Source: Flavivirga aquatica | Lineage (GTDB): Bacteria; Bacteroidota; Bacteroidia; Flavobacteriales; Flavobacteriaceae | Assembly (NCBI RefSeq): GCF_001747085.1 | Contig: NZ_MDJD01000014.1 | Coordinates: forward strand, 124,001-188,000 | Direction of reading: 5' to 3' | Length of the DNA: 64,000 nucleotides | Part shown: positions 17,653-27,669 of the stretch, one piece after another | How the letters are laid out: each line of letters starts with the position of its first letter | How positions within the stretch are numbered: position 1 is the stretch's first letter | The notes under the pieces: model-generated | Databases searched by the model: none | The model's input: only the letters and a program-made list of their open reading frames with translations | What the model was told of the DNA's origin: nothing | Position numbers and translations under genes: made by a program

Positions 17653-18312
17653 ATGAAAAAAATTATTCCACTTATACTAGTTGCATTATTTTATAATTGC
17701 AAAAACCAAGCTCAAACAAAAGAAGAAAAAGAAACCATTATTAACGCAAAACCAGTTGAAGTTCCCCTTGAAAATGGAAAAGCTAAGGCGTACTTCGCTA
17801 GCGGTTGTTTTTGGTGCGTAGAAGCTATTTATGAAAGTGTAAAAGGTGTAAAAGAATCTATTTCTGGATACTCTGGCGGTCATACAAAAAAACCAACTTA
17901 TGCTGCAAGTAATACTGGAAAAACTGGACATGCAGAAGCTGTAGAAATTATTTACGATCCTAAAATTGTTAGTTTTAATACTTTAGTTGATGTCTATTTT
18001 GCTTCGCAAAATGTAACACAAGTAAATGGACAAGGTAACGATAGAGGTTCTCAATATCGTTCAATAATATTTTACCAAAATGACGAACAAAAACAAATCA
18101 TTTTAAAGAAAAAGGAAACTTTAAGCAAAAAATTAAACACAAAAATTGCTGCAGAAGTCTATCCGTTTCAAAAGTTTTGGATAGCTGAAGATTATCACCA
18201 AAACTATGAAAGACTTCACCCAAATAATAGCTATATAAGAAATGTATCTATACCGAGACTAAATAGGTTTAAAGCTAAGTTTCCAAAGGAATTACTTAAA
18301 GAGATACATTAA
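17653..18312 (+). CDS. msrA: Peptide-methionine (S)-S-oxide reductase, exported
   Basis: MsrA repairs oxidised methionine (S-sulfoxide) in proteins. The 219-residue protein has the catalytic GCFWC motif (C52), SGYSGG and GHAEAVEIIYDP typical of MsrA, and AEDYHQNY near the end. The N-terminus is a lipoprotein-like signal (MKKIIPLILVALFYNCKNQA), so it probably acts at the cell envelope rather than in the cytoplasm. There is no fused MsrB domain. It is a single gene; the downstream region holds IS remnants. Confidence 0.93.
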   Translation: MKKIIPLILVALFYNCKNQAQTKEEKETIINAKPVEVPLENGKAKAYFASGCFWCVEAIYESVKGVKESISGYSGGHTKKPTYAASNTGKTGHAEAVEIIYDPKIVSFNTLVDVYFASQNVTQVNGQGNDRGSQYRSIIFYQNDEQKQIILKKKETLSKKLNTKIAAEVYPFQKFWIAEDYHQNYERLHPNNSYIRNVSIPRLNRFKAKFPKELLKEIH

Positions 18313-18481
18313 TTAATAACTTCTTATAAAATAATTTTACATGAAGTTTTTAACCAAAAAGCCTACTGAATAATAGAGGTTTTGTATAACAAAATTGATA
18401 ATATATGTGCTCTTTCTTTATATCTGCATAAATTGGTAATTAGGAAAAAATATTTTTCTCTGTTATTTATAAGGTTTAAAA

Positions 18482-18732
18482 CAAGCCAATAAGTGCATGC
18501 AGTTTCAGTTCTAGCTTATACTATACTTAAAAATTTATAAAAAACAGCCCTAAAAAGTGTAGCAAGAGTTCTAAATGCCATTCAAAGTAGTATAAATCTC
18601 CAAAATGAGACCTCCTGTAATTGTAATTGGTTTTAAAAAGCCTATAATAAATATCTAAAAAACAAAACACTTTAAGATCAGGTAAATATGATTTTGGTGG
18701 TTTTTTTAGAGGGTTGTGCAACGATTACCGGT
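18482..18732. mobile_element. Right-end remnant of a degenerate IS (family R, copy 1)
   Basis: This noncoding segment shares its 3' part with three other places in the window (21.2, 39.7 and 45.3 kb): GTAAATATnANTTTnG, then TTTTTTTAGAGGGTTGTGCA and an ACGrTTACC end. Its first part (AAGCCAATAAGTGCATGCAG) resembles 45177-45196. No open frame survives. It directly abuts the 3' end of the NTF2-like gene. The rest of the 18313-18749 gap holds nothing else I recognise. Confidence 0.6.
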
Positions 18733-18749
18733 GTTAAGGCGTAGTGGCT

Positions 18750-19214
18750 TTAATGTATTGCTTCGTCAACCAATTTACTATCCACAAACTGCTCAAAACT
18801 AATAATCTTACCATTGTTTAGTTTCCATATATGGGCAACCCGTGCTTCAAAATACTTGTTTGTCCTTTTATAGGTGCCTGAATAAGTTCCATAAGCAACA
18901 ACTTTATCTTCATTTGAAATATAGTCTTCAGGCAAAAACTTATAATCAATCCACTCGCTACCTAAGCGCTTAAAAACATTTTCGGTAATACTATCTAAAC
19001 CAATATAAGTTCCTGCATAAGGAAAACCTTTGGCTTCAGTCCAACTAATATTTTCAGCAACATGTTTGGCTAAGTTTTTACCGTTTTCTTCTGAAGTTTT
19101 ACCTTCATAGGTACTTTTTATTATTTCTAAATTTGTCATTGCTTCTTGTTTAAATGAACAACTTGACACTACTAAAAGCAATGTCAAGTTGATAATTATT
19201 ATAGGTCTTACCAT
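18750..19214 (-). CDS. NTF2/SnoaL-like lipoprotein
   Basis: This 154-residue protein has a lipoprotein signal (LLVVSSCSFKQ, Cys near residue 19) and an NTF2-like fold pattern (NISWTEAKGFPYAGTYIG, then VKRTNKYFEARVAHIWKLNN-like end strands). NTF2-like proteins form cone-shaped pockets for small molecules, and many are polyketide-cyclase or ketosteroid-isomerase relatives. No catalytic residues can be assigned here. Its start codon overlaps the stop of the MBL-fold gene by 7 bp, so it is coupled to it. Together with the Crp/Fnr gene it forms a module resembling the one at 39.8-42.0 kb. Confidence 0.75.
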   Translation of the reverse strand: MVRPIIIINLTLLLVVSSCSFKQEAMTNLEIIKSTYEGKTSEENGKNLAKHVAENISWTEAKGFPYAGTYIGLDSITENVFKRLGSEWIDYKFLPEDYISNEDKVVAYGTYSGTYKRTNKYFEARVAHIWKLNNGKIISFEQFVDSKLVDEAIH

Positions 19215-20098
19215 TTTATTTCTCCTGTGTTCACTTTTGCTCCTAGTACTAAAGCTGTTTCAAAAGTTAAACTTGGATATTTTGATTTTATTGTTGCTAT
19301 TAACGCTTCAGAAGTTGTGCTGCTTTTTAAAGCTTCTTCATAAAATTGAATATAGTTCTTCGTATGGTTTACAGCACCTATAGTGAAATCTGAATTTGTA
19401 TTTGCGTGTGCAGGAATTACTATTTCTGGTTCTAAATCACTGATGATATTTAAAATTGATATCCAGTTATTACGAGACTCTGTTGTTTGTGCATCAGCCA
19501 TCCATAAATTAAATGTTGTGCCAAAAACATTAATTCCGCCTAAAGCTGTTTTAATTGATGGAATCCATACGAAGGTTCTTTTTGGGAAATCATCTAATCC
19601 AATGATTTCTAATTTTTCGCCTTCTAAATTAATAGAATTTCCTTTTAGAACTTGAGGCAATATAGCATTGGACGTAATTTTATCGCCTAATCTTTCGCCC
19701 CAGACTTCCAATTTTTTTTGAGCTGTTGTTTTAATATGTTCTACTGTTCCAGGCGATGCATAAGCCGTAACCTCTGGAAAATATTTTTTGAAAACTTCTA
19801 ATCCGAAATAAAAATCAGGGTCACCGTGAGAAACATAAATAGTAGTTAAGGTTTTCCCTGAGTTTTTAATTTCTTGAGCAACCTTTTCGGCTTCTGCCAA
19901 TGTAAATTGTGCATCAATCAATACTGCTTCATTTTTACCTGAAATGATTACAGATGCCACACCAAAACTATTTTCTGATGCGTTATAAACTTGTAGTTTA
20001 AATTTGTTTGTTTCTATTGTTTTGAAACTTTGTTCTTGTGCGTTCATTTTGAATAAAATTAAAATTGCGAATAATGTTTTTGAAATAATTGATTTCAT
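19208..20098 (-). CDS. Exported MBL-fold hydrolase-like protein with atypical metal motif
   Basis: This 296-residue protein has a signal peptide (ILILFKMNAQ) and the metallo-beta-lactamase fold (AVLIDAQFTLAEAEKVAQEI, YVSHGDPDFYFGLEVF, VIPAHANTNSDF). The usual HxHxDH metal motif reads HGDPDF, so the second and third histidines are missing. It may bind one metal or none, as in a known subgroup of MBL proteins. It sits between the Crp/Fnr regulator upstream and the NTF2-like gene downstream. The substrate is unknown; a detoxification or stress role is only a guess from context. Confidence 0.8.
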   Translation of the reverse strand: MKSIISKTLFAILILFKMNAQEQSFKTIETNKFKLQVYNASENSFGVASVIISGKNEAVLIDAQFTLAEAEKVAQEIKNSGKTLTTIYVSHGDPDFYFGLEVFKKYFPEVTAYASPGTVEHIKTTAQKKLEVWGERLGDKITSNAILPQVLKGNSINLEGEKLEIIGLDDFPKRTFVWIPSIKTALGGINVFGTTFNLWMADAQTTESRNNWISILNIISDLEPEIVIPAHANTNSDFTIGAVNHTKNYIQFYEEALKSSTTSEALIATIKSKYPSLTFETALVLGAKVNTGEIKW

Positions 20099-20185
20099 TT
20101 TGTCTTGTTTTTAATAATGATACAAAGATACAATGGATATCAGTCACAAAATATTGAACAAGTTCAATAACTGAATTCTCAACTA

Positions 20186-20764
20186 TCATTTACTAGCGAT
20201 TTTTCGTCTTATTTTACTCAAAAATTCGTGGCTTATACCCAAATAAGCGGCAATCTGCACGTTAGTTAATCGTTGAAAGAGGTTGGGATATTTTTCAATA
20301 AAGTCTAAATAACGTTGGTCGGCAGTTTTACTCAAATTATCTATTATTCTTCGCTGCAAGGCAATATGTGTTTTTTGAGTCATGACTCTAAACAGTTCTT
20401 CTATTTTAGGAATGTTATTATAAGCAAACTCTTTATCTCTTTTTGATATTAATAATACTTCACTATCCTCTAATGCTTGAATATAAAGTTGTGATGGTTT
20501 ATCGTTAGTGAAACTGTCTATATCTGTAACCCACCAATTTTCTTTAGCAAAATAGAGTACTTGTTCAAAGCCATTACTATCTATATGATATACTCTAAAA
20601 AGTCCTTTGATAACAAAGCCCTCAAACTTGCAAAGTTTACCTTCTCGTAGAAGAAAGTGTTTTTTTAAAACCTCCTTTTGGTTAAATAAATTACAGAAAT
20701 TTTCTAGCTCTTTGTTAGAAAGCGTAATATGGTTTAAAATATTTCGTATCAGTAACTCTGTCAT
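20186..20764 (-). CDS. Crp/Fnr-family transcriptional regulator
   Basis: This 192-residue protein has an N-terminal cyclic-nucleotide-binding-like beta roll (about 25-120: LREGKLCKFEGFVIKGLFRV) and a C-terminal helix-turn-helix (NVQIAAYLGISHEFLSKIRR). The cAMP-contact residues of Crp are not evident and there are no Fnr-type cysteines. Proteins of this short type are common in Bacteroidota. It is the first gene of the module, 87 bp upstream of the MBL-fold gene, and probably controls it. It resembles the regulator at 41408-41989. Confidence 0.88.
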   Translation of the reverse strand: MTELLIRNILNHITLSNKELENFCNLFNQKEVLKKHFLLREGKLCKFEGFVIKGLFRVYHIDSNGFEQVLYFAKENWWVTDIDSFTNDKPSQLYIQALEDSEVLLISKRDKEFAYNNIPKIEELFRVMTQKTHIALQRRIIDNLSKTADQRYLDFIEKYPNLFQRLTNVQIAAYLGISHEFLSKIRRKIASK

Positions 20765-20975
20765 ATTTGAGAGGTTTCTACATTACGCCCAACAGGCTAT
20801 CCCAAGAAAAGTAGGGCAATTGTATGCTATACTTTTCGGATTTAGCTAAAACCAAATTTTTAAATTTTGTAAATTATCTTTTCTAATTTTAATTATACCA
20901 AATTTAAAATTTGACGACTTAGCAAAATACACACAGACCTTTCGATTAAGCACTTTTTGCTCTATTTTTTTTATA

Positions 20976-21310
20976 TGTTGTACCTGTTGCATAACTTCTT
21001 TCGAAATATAACGAAATTTCGTATATTAATATATGTAAGGAAGTAAAATATATCAAGAAAAAGTATTCAACAGTTTTCAGTTGAGCAATCGAGTTCCAAA
21101 AGATAATTTTTATCGAAGATTATCTAAGGTTTTAGGTTTAGAATTTCTACGTAAAAAAACGAAAGTTTTAAACTGCTATTCAAAGTAGTATAAATTTCCA
21201 AATGAGACCTCATATACTTAATTTTAATAACTCTTAATTATAGGTGAAATTATAAAATCAAGTAAATATCAGTTTTAGTGAGTTTGTTTAGAGTGTTGTG
21301 TAACGGTTAA
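20976..21310 (+). mobile_element. Internally deleted IS remnant with both ends (family R, copy 2)
   Basis: The left end TGTTGTACCTGTTGCATAAC and right end GTTGTGTAACGGTTA are imperfect inverted repeats. Between them, 21053-21165 reads in frame as YQEKVFNSFQLSNRVPKDNF, then YRRLSKVLGLEFLRKK. This resembles the N-terminus of an IS1182-type transposase. The rest of the transposase is gone. Relatives lie at 18.5, 39.7 and 45.0 kb. The flanking stretches 20765-20975 and 21311-21392 hold nothing else I can name. Confidence 0.65.
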
Positions 21311-21392
21311 TATAGTTAGCATATCTGCTTTTGTAACTAAAGATTATTTAAAATTGAATCTTTATTATTTAAACTTTATTTATTTTTATTTG

Positions 21393-22610
21393 ATGTTAAA
21401 AAAAATACTTTTAATTGTAATAAACATTTGCAGCTATATCTTAATTGCTCAACAAAAAGATAGTTTATCTATTAAAAATGGTATTGATAACCCTAATCTT
21501 TTAGCAACACATCATTTTGGTATTTTTAGTTCTAGAATTAATAGTAACTTTAAATTTTTTCCTTCAAAAAAAACGACATTATCTTTAAGTTCTATAAGTG
21601 GAAATAATTTCCACCCTTTTGTAGAAGGGTACTTTCCTAAAGACCCTCAAATAAGAAAAGAATTAAGTGAACAAGCTTGGAATACCCGAAAATTTCATTT
21701 TATTAATCAAGAAACCACTCCTGCAGATTACTTAAATATTGTTATTGATGCCGTTATTAAAGATTTTAGAATAGGTATAAATATACCAATAGCAAAGGAA
21801 CATGAATTGAGTATTAACCTAAGATCTTATCTAATTACTAAAGGAAAATTTCCTTTCTCTACTTTTACCAGCGATGAACTTATTGAATGGTTTCATAGTA
21901 ATATTAATGGTGGTGAAGACCCATTTGGAAGACGTTACTATGGGCTGAACCAAGTTCATTTTAAATATGTTGATAGAAATGGAAATACACTTAAATTAGA
22001 CCAAAATGACTTTTTTATAGGTGGCATTGAATTAAATCATTTTTACTATCCTAGACTTTTAATAAATAAAACCAAAAACATATTTATTAATCTTGGTAGT
22101 CATCTAGGTATAAATACCTCTAAATTTAATTCATCCATAGATTTTGGCATTTCTTCAAACATCATAAAAAAAATCTCTTTAAAAAATAATTACGAATTCA
22201 ACCTTGCCCTTGGAGCAAATCTATTACGCAAAAACCTCATCAATTTCAAGAAGGTTATCGATTTAGGAACTAATCCTTATTTAGGAACTATTGAAAGCCA
22301 TGTTGAAATAACAAAATACACAAAAAAGGGCAACTATAATTCTTTTGGTATTAATTATCAAATCCAATCGCGTTACAACAAAATAGAAGAGCAAGATTAT
22401 TATAAATTAGAAGGCAAATGGCGAGAAATAAATAGTGGATGGCATAACGGTATTGCTACTCTATACGATACATTATGTAATTGGAACCTAACATATTCTT
22501 ACGGCAGACCAAACTATATAGTATCAATATATATGAAAGAAGATTTTAAAATTAATAACGCTCCAGATTTCCAAACAGGTATAAGTTTAAAAATACTTGT
22601 ATTTAAATAA
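21393..22610 (+). CDS. Exported protein of unknown function, probably outer-membrane beta-rich
   Basis: I do not recognise this protein of about 405 residues. The ATG at 21393 is preferred over one 13 codons upstream because it opens a signal peptide (MLKKILLIVINICSYILIAQ). The mature protein has many short alternating strands, aromatic residues and Asn/Lys-rich turns. It ends in an aromatic residue after TGISLKILVFK, which would suit an outer-membrane barrel. It stands alone beside an IS remnant. No catalytic motif or repeat is visible. Confidence 0.6.
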   Translation: MLKKILLIVINICSYILIAQQKDSLSIKNGIDNPNLLATHHFGIFSSRINSNFKFFPSKKTTLSLSSISGNNFHPFVEGYFPKDPQIRKELSEQAWNTRKFHFINQETTPADYLNIVIDAVIKDFRIGINIPIAKEHELSINLRSYLITKGKFPFSTFTSDELIEWFHSNINGGEDPFGRRYYGLNQVHFKYVDRNGNTLKLDQNDFFIGGIELNHFYYPRLLINKTKNIFINLGSHLGINTSKFNSSIDFGISSNIIKKISLKNNYEFNLALGANLLRKNLINFKKVIDLGTNPYLGTIESHVEITKYTKKGNYNSFGINYQIQSRYNKIEEQDYYKLEGKWREINSGWHNGIATLYDTLCNWNLTYSYGRPNYIVSIYMKEDFKINNAPDFQTGISLKILVFK

Positions 22611-22716
22611 CACACTAAACCTCAATTATAAAAACTCGTTAATTTTTAAATACTTATTAAACCTTTCTTGATTTACAAGGTCTTATTTGTAGATTAACCT
22701 TAAAAGACATAATAAA

Positions 22717-23178
22717 ATGAAGAAATTAATAATAGTTGCCATAGCATTTATAGGTATACAAGTAACAGCTCAAGGAATAAAAAACCATAGACCAAATAAT
22801 CATCAAAAAATGATGAATCTTTCTGCTGAAGAAGCTGCTAAACTTAAAACAAAAAAGATGACTTTATTTTTAGATTTAAATGAATCTCAACAAGCAGAAA
22901 TTCATAAAATAAATTTAGAAAATGCTAATGCACGTAAAGCACGCATGAAAGCTATAAAAGAAAAAAAGGAAAGCAATAACACGCAAAAACTTACTAAAGA
23001 ACAACGTCTTAAAATGACAAATGCTAAACTGGATCGTAAAATTGCCATGAAAGCAAAAATGAAAACCATTTTAAACGCTGAACAATATACCAAATGGGAA
23101 AAAGCTCAAATAAAAAAAATTTCTAAAGGGAAAAAGAAAAAACAAGGCATGAAAAAAAACATGCACCAAAAAAAATAG
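22717..23178 (+). CDS. Small exported basic helical protein (DUF4890/Spy-like)
   Basis: This 153-residue protein has a signal peptide (MKKLIIVAIAFIGIQVTAQG) and a strongly basic, Lys-rich helical body. KTKKMTLFLDLNESQQAEIH and the spaced NAEQYTKWEKAQ motif resemble Spy/CpxP-type periplasmic proteins and the DUF4890 group, with two LTxxQ-like repeats. Relatives are often linked to envelope stress and act as chaperones or sensors. That role is an inference. It is a single gene with its own terminator. Confidence 0.7.
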   Translation: MKKLIIVAIAFIGIQVTAQGIKNHRPNNHQKMMNLSAEEAAKLKTKKMTLFLDLNESQQAEIHKINLENANARKARMKAIKEKKESNNTQKLTKEQRLKMTNAKLDRKIAMKAKMKTILNAEQYTKWEKAQIKKISKGKKKKQGMKKNMHQKK

Positions 23179-23211
23179 TTTTGTTAATTAAGTTTAGTTT
23201 AGATGTTAATA

Positions 23212-23252
23212 AAAAGCGCATTTCTTAATTTTAGATATGCGCTTTGTTTTTT
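23212..23252 (+). terminator. Rho-independent terminator
   Basis: AAAAGCGCAT pairs with ATGCGCTTT across a loop of about 15 bases and is followed by GTTTTTTC. It lies 33 bases after the Spy-like gene. Confidence 0.75.
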
Positions 23253-23804
23253 CTTAACTTTTAAATTGATATCATGTCTAATTTAACACCTTATTTACTT
23301 TACAATCCTTATTATTTTAGAATTTACACCATAATTTACTCGTAAAAAATAAATGTCCTTGCTTAAATATAAGTGTTAGTACCGATTTCTACTATATCAT
23401 GATTTTGAATCTACTTAACTAGGTTCTCCTTTTTAAATAATATAAAAGGAAAAACGCAACCATAGAATAAAACAGAAACATTTCCAATTTAATAACTTTA
23501 TCTTACATCATTTCTACCATAATACAAATACTATATTCACTTATTAAAATAGGTTACTTGCTTATAAGTATAAGCATATTATAAAAAATATTATTCTCTT
23601 TAAAAGAATCTCTAGATTAAATATTATAAATTTATATATTCAGAACTCATCTTAACTTTTTCTATTTCTTAAAAAATGTCCAAAATTCACCCATATTTCA
23701 GTTATTTTCTCATGTTTAGCGACACTATGCCTTTTAAAAACGAAAAGTCTAAATGAGTTCTCAGTAAGCCTATAAATTTTACTCAAAAACTAAAAATATT
23801 TTCC
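23253..23804. other. Intergenic region without recognisable features
   Basis: This stretch of about 550 bases is very A+T-rich. I see no gene remnant, repeat shared with the rest of the window or convincing promoter. It must contain the promoter of the hydrolase gene at 23805. Confidence 0.4.
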
Positions 23805-24626
23805 TTGAAAATCAATCTTATCAAAATTCGAAAGCGTATAATTTACTTTTTTAAAATTCTCTGTTTTCTATACTTCTTTACTTTAATTTTTTTTTACATC
23901 AAACAAGAGAAGTTTTTCTTTAACCCTAAACAGTTAAATAAAAACTATGTTTTTAAGTTTCAAGAAAAATTTGAAGAACTTAAAATAAATGTTGACAAGA
24001 ACACTAACTTAAGCGCATTACTTTTTAAAGCTCAACAGTCTAAAGGTGTTATACTATATTTACATGGAAATGCAGGAGCTATAAATGATTGGGGAAAAAG
24101 AGCTAATCTATTTCTTGATAATAATTATGATGTTTTATTTGTAGATTATAGAGGGTATGGAAAAAGTGATGGCTCTTACTCTAACAGCGATCAATTATTT
24201 AATGACATGCAAAAAGTATATAATTACGTAAAAACCAGATACACAGAAAACCAAATTACTGTACTCGGGTTCTCTCTAGGGTCTGGATTAGCTGCATATA
24301 TAGCAGCTAATAACCAACCCAAAAAACTTATTTTAAATGCTCCTTATTACTCATGGAAAACGCTTATTGCTGATGAGATAGCTCCACCAATTCCTAAATT
24401 CTTAATACGATATGATATAGCTACTTATAAGTTTTTAAATACCGTATCCTGTCCAATACACATTTTCCATGGAACTAAAGACTTTTTAATAAATCCCGAA
24501 ACGAATTCTATTAAATTACAAAAATTATATCCAAATAAAATTGAATTAACTTTTATTGATGATGCTTCTCATAATAGTATACATATAGCAAAACAATATT
24601 ATGATAGTTTAAAAAAATTACTTTAA
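23805..24626 (+). CDS. Membrane-anchored alpha/beta hydrolase
   Basis: This 273-residue protein has an N-terminal hydrophobic anchor (about 12-32, FFKILCFLYFFTLIFFYI) and an alpha/beta-hydrolase fold. The oxyanion region is LHGNAGAINDWG, the nucleophile Ser is in LGFSLGSGLA, the Asp in FHGTKDFLIN and the His in ASHNSIH. It resembles the BEM46/ABHD13-like group of serine hydrolases with a membrane anchor. The substrate is unknown. It begins at TTG; no ATG precedes the anchor. It is convergent with hemL. Confidence 0.85.
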   Translation: MKINLIKIRKRIIYFFKILCFLYFFTLIFFYIKQEKFFFNPKQLNKNYVFKFQEKFEELKINVDKNTNLSALLFKAQQSKGVILYLHGNAGAINDWGKRANLFLDNNYDVLFVDYRGYGKSDGSYSNSDQLFNDMQKVYNYVKTRYTENQITVLGFSLGSGLAAYIAANNQPKKLILNAPYYSWKTLIADEIAPPIPKFLIRYDIATYKFLNTVSCPIHIFHGTKDFLINPETNSIKLQKLYPNKIELTFIDDASHNSIHIAKQYYDSLKKLL

Positions 24627-24637
24627 CTTTTTTACTC

Positions 24638-25927
24638 TTAGTTTAATGTTTTTGCCACAGTATTTACGGCCAAAATTGTAAAATCTAAATCTTCATAAGA
24701 TAAAGCATCTGTTATAAACCAAGTTTCAAAAGCACTTGGTGCAATATAAACACCTTCGTTAAGCAGACCATGAAAAAATTTCTTAAAACTCTCATTATTA
24801 CCTTTTGCGGCAGTTTCAAAATCTACAACATTTCCTTCATCAAAATGAACCGAAATCATAGACCCTACTCTATTTATGGTATGAACAACATTATTTTCTT
24901 TTAAAACTCTAGCTATTCCTTCATGTAAATATGCTGTTTTTTCAGCTAAACGCTTAAAAATATCAGGATCCGTATTCAATTCAGTCAACATAGCTAAACC
25001 AGCAGCCATAGCTAACGGGTTTCCACTTAAAGTACCTGCTTGATACACTGGTCCCAATGGAGCCAAATGATTCATTATTTCATTTCGTGCCGCAAAAGCT
25101 CCAACTGGTAAACCTCCGCCAATTACTTTTCCAAAACAAACAATGTCTGCATTAATATTAAAAAGTGCTTGAGCGCCTCCTTTTGCTAAACGAAACCCCG
25201 TCATAACCTCATCAAATACTAACAAAATATTATTAGTATCACACAAATCTCTTAACCCTTGTAAAAAACCTTCTTTAGGAGGAATACATCCCATATTACC
25301 AGCAACTGGTTCTATAATAATACAAGCTATTTCATTTTTATTTGCTTCTATTAATTCGCTAACATTTTCAAGATCATTATAACGTGCCAATAAAGTATCT
25401 TTAGCTGTACCTTGAGTAACACCAGGACTATTAGGCGTACCAAATGTACTCGCTCCACTACCTGCTTGTATTAAAAACGAATCGCTATGTCCATGATAGC
25501 ACCCTGCAAATTTGATTATTTTATCTTTCCCTGTAAAACCACGAGCCAAACGCACAGCACTCATACAAGCCTCTGTTCCTGAATTTACAAAACGTATTTT
25601 ATCAATGTTTGGCACCATTGATACTGCTAATTGGGCTATTTGAGTTTCAATTTCTGTTGGCATTCCAAAAGATGTTCCCTTCTTCGCTTTTTCAACAACT
25701 GCATTTACAACAGGTTCAAAAGCATGCCCTAAAATCATAGGCCCCCAAGAATTTATATAATCAATTAAACGATTATCATCTTCATCATATAAATATGCGC
25801 CTTTTGCTCCCTTTACAAATATTGGAGTTCCTCCAACACCTTTAAAAGCTCTAACTGGTGAATTAACGCCTCCAGGAATAACCTTTTCCGATTCAGCAAA
25901 TAATGCACTACTTCTTTTATAATTCAT
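24638..25927 (-). CDS. hemL: Glutamate-1-semialdehyde 2,1-aminomutase
   Basis: HemL converts glutamate-1-semialdehyde to 5-aminolevulinate, the entry step of tetrapyrrole synthesis from Glu-tRNA. The 429-residue protein has the N-terminal [15 protein letters not shown] signature, PLP contacts in GCYHGHSD, the Asp in [10 protein letters not shown] and the catalytic lysine in [15 protein letters not shown]. Length is typical. A glucosaminidase gene lies 9 bp upstream, so these minus-strand genes may be one transcript. Confidence 0.96.
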   Translation of the reverse strand: MNYKRSSALFAESEKVIPGGVNSPVRAFKGVGGTPIFVKGAKGAYLYDEDDNRLIDYINSWGPMILGHAFEPVVNAVVEKAKKGTSFGMPTEIETQIAQLAVSMVPNIDKIRFVNSGTEACMSAVRLARGFTGKDKIIKFAGCYHGHSDSFLIQAGSGASTFGTPNSPGVTQGTAKDTLLARYNDLENVSELIEANKNEIACIIIEPVAGNMGCIPPKEGFLQGLRDLCDTNNILLVFDEVMTGFRLAKGGAQALFNINADIVCFGKVIGGGLPVGAFAARNEIMNHLAPLGPVYQAGTLSGNPLAMAAGLAMLTELNTDPDIFKRLAEKTAYLHEGIARVLKENNVVHTINRVGSMISVHFDEGNVVDFETAAKGNNESFKKFFHGLLNEGVYIAPSAFETWFITDALSYEDLDFTILAVNTVAKTLN

Positions 25928-25936
25928 TAAACTATT

Positions 25937-26755
25937 TTATTTTAAACTTAATTCTAGTTTTTGCCCTATTTTAATATCTGTTCCCTTAATATCATTTATT
26001 TTTTGAAGGTCTTCAACACGCATATTATACATCTTAGATATAGAATACAAAGTATCTCCTTTAGTAACAACATGAACTTCTCCTTTAGAAACTTCTTTTA
26101 CAACTGCCTCTTTAACTTTAGGTTTTATTCTATTACCTTTTTTTGTGCCATCAAGCTTATATAATTGGTAACGTTCTATTAAAGTAATTAACTTTGCAGG
26201 GTATTTTCTATCTGTAGCATAACCAGCAGCTCTTAATTCTATAGCCCAACCTTTATAATCACTTTTTTTAAGTTTGAATAATTTCGCATAACGTTTTCTT
26301 TCTTTTAAAAATAAAGAGTGATCTCTAAACGAATATTTTGCATCCTTATATTTTCTAAAACATTCTTGTTTTGCATCATCGTCATGATACACTCTTGCTC
26401 CTGTCCAATCATGGCATTTAATTCCAAAATGATTATTAGCATTTCTAGACAAAGCTCCTTTTCCTGAGCCAGATTCTAATATACCTTGAGCCAAAGTAAT
26501 ACTTGCTGGTATACCATATAGGTTCATTTCTTGTTGCGCTATATCTTTATAAGTGTCTATATAACGCTCTGTACTATTCGCATAAATTTTATTAGAAGCT
26601 GAAGTTTCTTTAACATTTACTTTAGGCTGCTCTTGTTTTTTTATGACTACTTTTTTAGTCGTTCTATTAGGTCGCTTTGTAACTACCACTTTTTTAGAAC
26701 GACAGCTAAAAAACAAACACCCAAAACATAATACTAATAATACTAATCTTTTCAT
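25937..26755 (-). CDS. Glucosaminidase-domain peptidoglycan hydrolase with LysM
   Basis: This 272-residue lipoprotein-like protein (LCFGCLFFSCRSK signal) has a Lys/Arg-rich linker. A glucosaminidase domain spans about 65-200: YGIPASITLAQGILESGSGK carries the catalytic Glu, followed by NNHFGIKCHDWTG and the SFRDHSLFL segment. A C-terminal LysM domain spans about 225-270 (VTKGDTLYSISKMYNMRVED). It should cut glycan strands in the periplasm during wall growth or division. It lies between hemL and the deaminase gene with gaps of 9 and 2 bp. Confidence 0.92.
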   Translation of the reverse strand: MKRLVLLVLCFGCLFFSCRSKKVVVTKRPNRTTKKVVIKKQEQPKVNVKETSASNKIYANSTERYIDTYKDIAQQEMNLYGIPASITLAQGILESGSGKGALSRNANNHFGIKCHDWTGARVYHDDDAKQECFRKYKDAKYSFRDHSLFLKERKRYAKLFKLKKSDYKGWAIELRAAGYATDRKYPAKLITLIERYQLYKLDGTKKGNRIKPKVKEAVVKEVSKGEVHVVTKGDTLYSISKMYNMRVEDLQKINDIKGTDIKIGQKLELSLK

Positions 26756-26757
26756 TA

Positions 26758-27669
26758 CTAATTAATTATTTGTAAATTTTTCTTTTTTAAAATTGTATTC
26801 ATCCCTTCAATTCCTTGTAAACCTCCAGTGTGAATTGCTAAAATTTTTGAACCCTTTTTAAAAAAACCTTTATCAATTAAATCCATGATTCCAAACATCA
26901 TTTTTCCAGTATAAACAGGATCTAAAGGTATATTATAGTCTGCTTTAAATTGATTAACAAACGTCACTAAATCTTCATTTATTTTAGCGTAACCGCCAAA
27001 ATGATAATTAGTTATTAAATTCCAATTAGCTTTAGTTGCAAATTTACTAATATCTTCTTTTAAAAAGTCTCCTTTTAAAGCTGGAAAACCTAAAATTTGT
27101 TGATTCGGTTTCGATGCATTTATAAGACCAGAAATAGTACCTCCAGTCCCTACTGCACAACACACAAAATCGAACATATTATCTTTATCTACCAATATTT
27201 CTTCACAACCTTTAACAGCTAAACTATTTGTGCCTCCTTCTGGAATAAGGTAAAAGTCACCAAACTCTTCTTTTAAACTATCTAAAAAAGAATCTGATGT
27301 TTTATATCTATAAACCTCTCTGGAAATAAACTTGAATTGCATCCCATTTTTTTTTGCAAAACTAAGCGTTTCATTATCCGAGATTTTAGCTTCCAACTCC
27401 TCTCCTCTAATAATTCCAATTGTTTTAAAACCTAAATTTTCACCTGCAGAAGCTACCGCAGCAATATGATTAGAAAACGCGCCTCCAAAAGTTAATAACG
27501 TTTTAAAATCTTCTTTTTTAGCTTGCTGAAGATTATATTTAAGCTTTCTGTATTTATTTCCAGAAACAAAAGGATGGATTTCATCTTCACGCTTTAAAAA
27601 TAAAGTAACTCCTCTTTCTTCTGGTAAAATTATTTGCTGATTAATACTGCTCTCTATCTTAAATACCAT
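26758..27669 (-). CDS. ACC deaminase/D-cysteine desulfhydrase-like PLP enzyme
   Basis: This 303-residue fold type II PLP enzyme has the lysine in SGNKYRKLKYNL near residue 40, GAFSNHIAAVASAG as the substrate/cofactor contact, and the phosphate-binding loop in AVGTGGTISG. Bacterial relatives with these motifs are mostly D-cysteine desulfhydrases; true ACC deaminase needs specific Tyr/Glu residues that I cannot confirm. The start of this gene overlaps the end of the small metallopeptidase-like gene by 11 bp. Confidence 0.85.
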   Translation of the reverse strand: MVFKIESSINQQIILPEERGVTLFLKREDEIHPFVSGNKYRKLKYNLQQAKKEDFKTLLTFGGAFSNHIAAVASAGENLGFKTIGIIRGEELEAKISDNETLSFAKKNGMQFKFISREVYRYKTSDSFLDSLKEEFGDFYLIPEGGTNSLAVKGCEEILVDKDNMFDFVCCAVGTGGTISGLINASKPNQQILGFPALKGDFLKEDISKFATKANWNLITNYHFGGYAKINEDLVTFVNQFKADYNIPLDPVYTGKMMFGIMDLIDKGFFKKGSKILAIHTGGLQGIEGMNTILKKKNLQIIN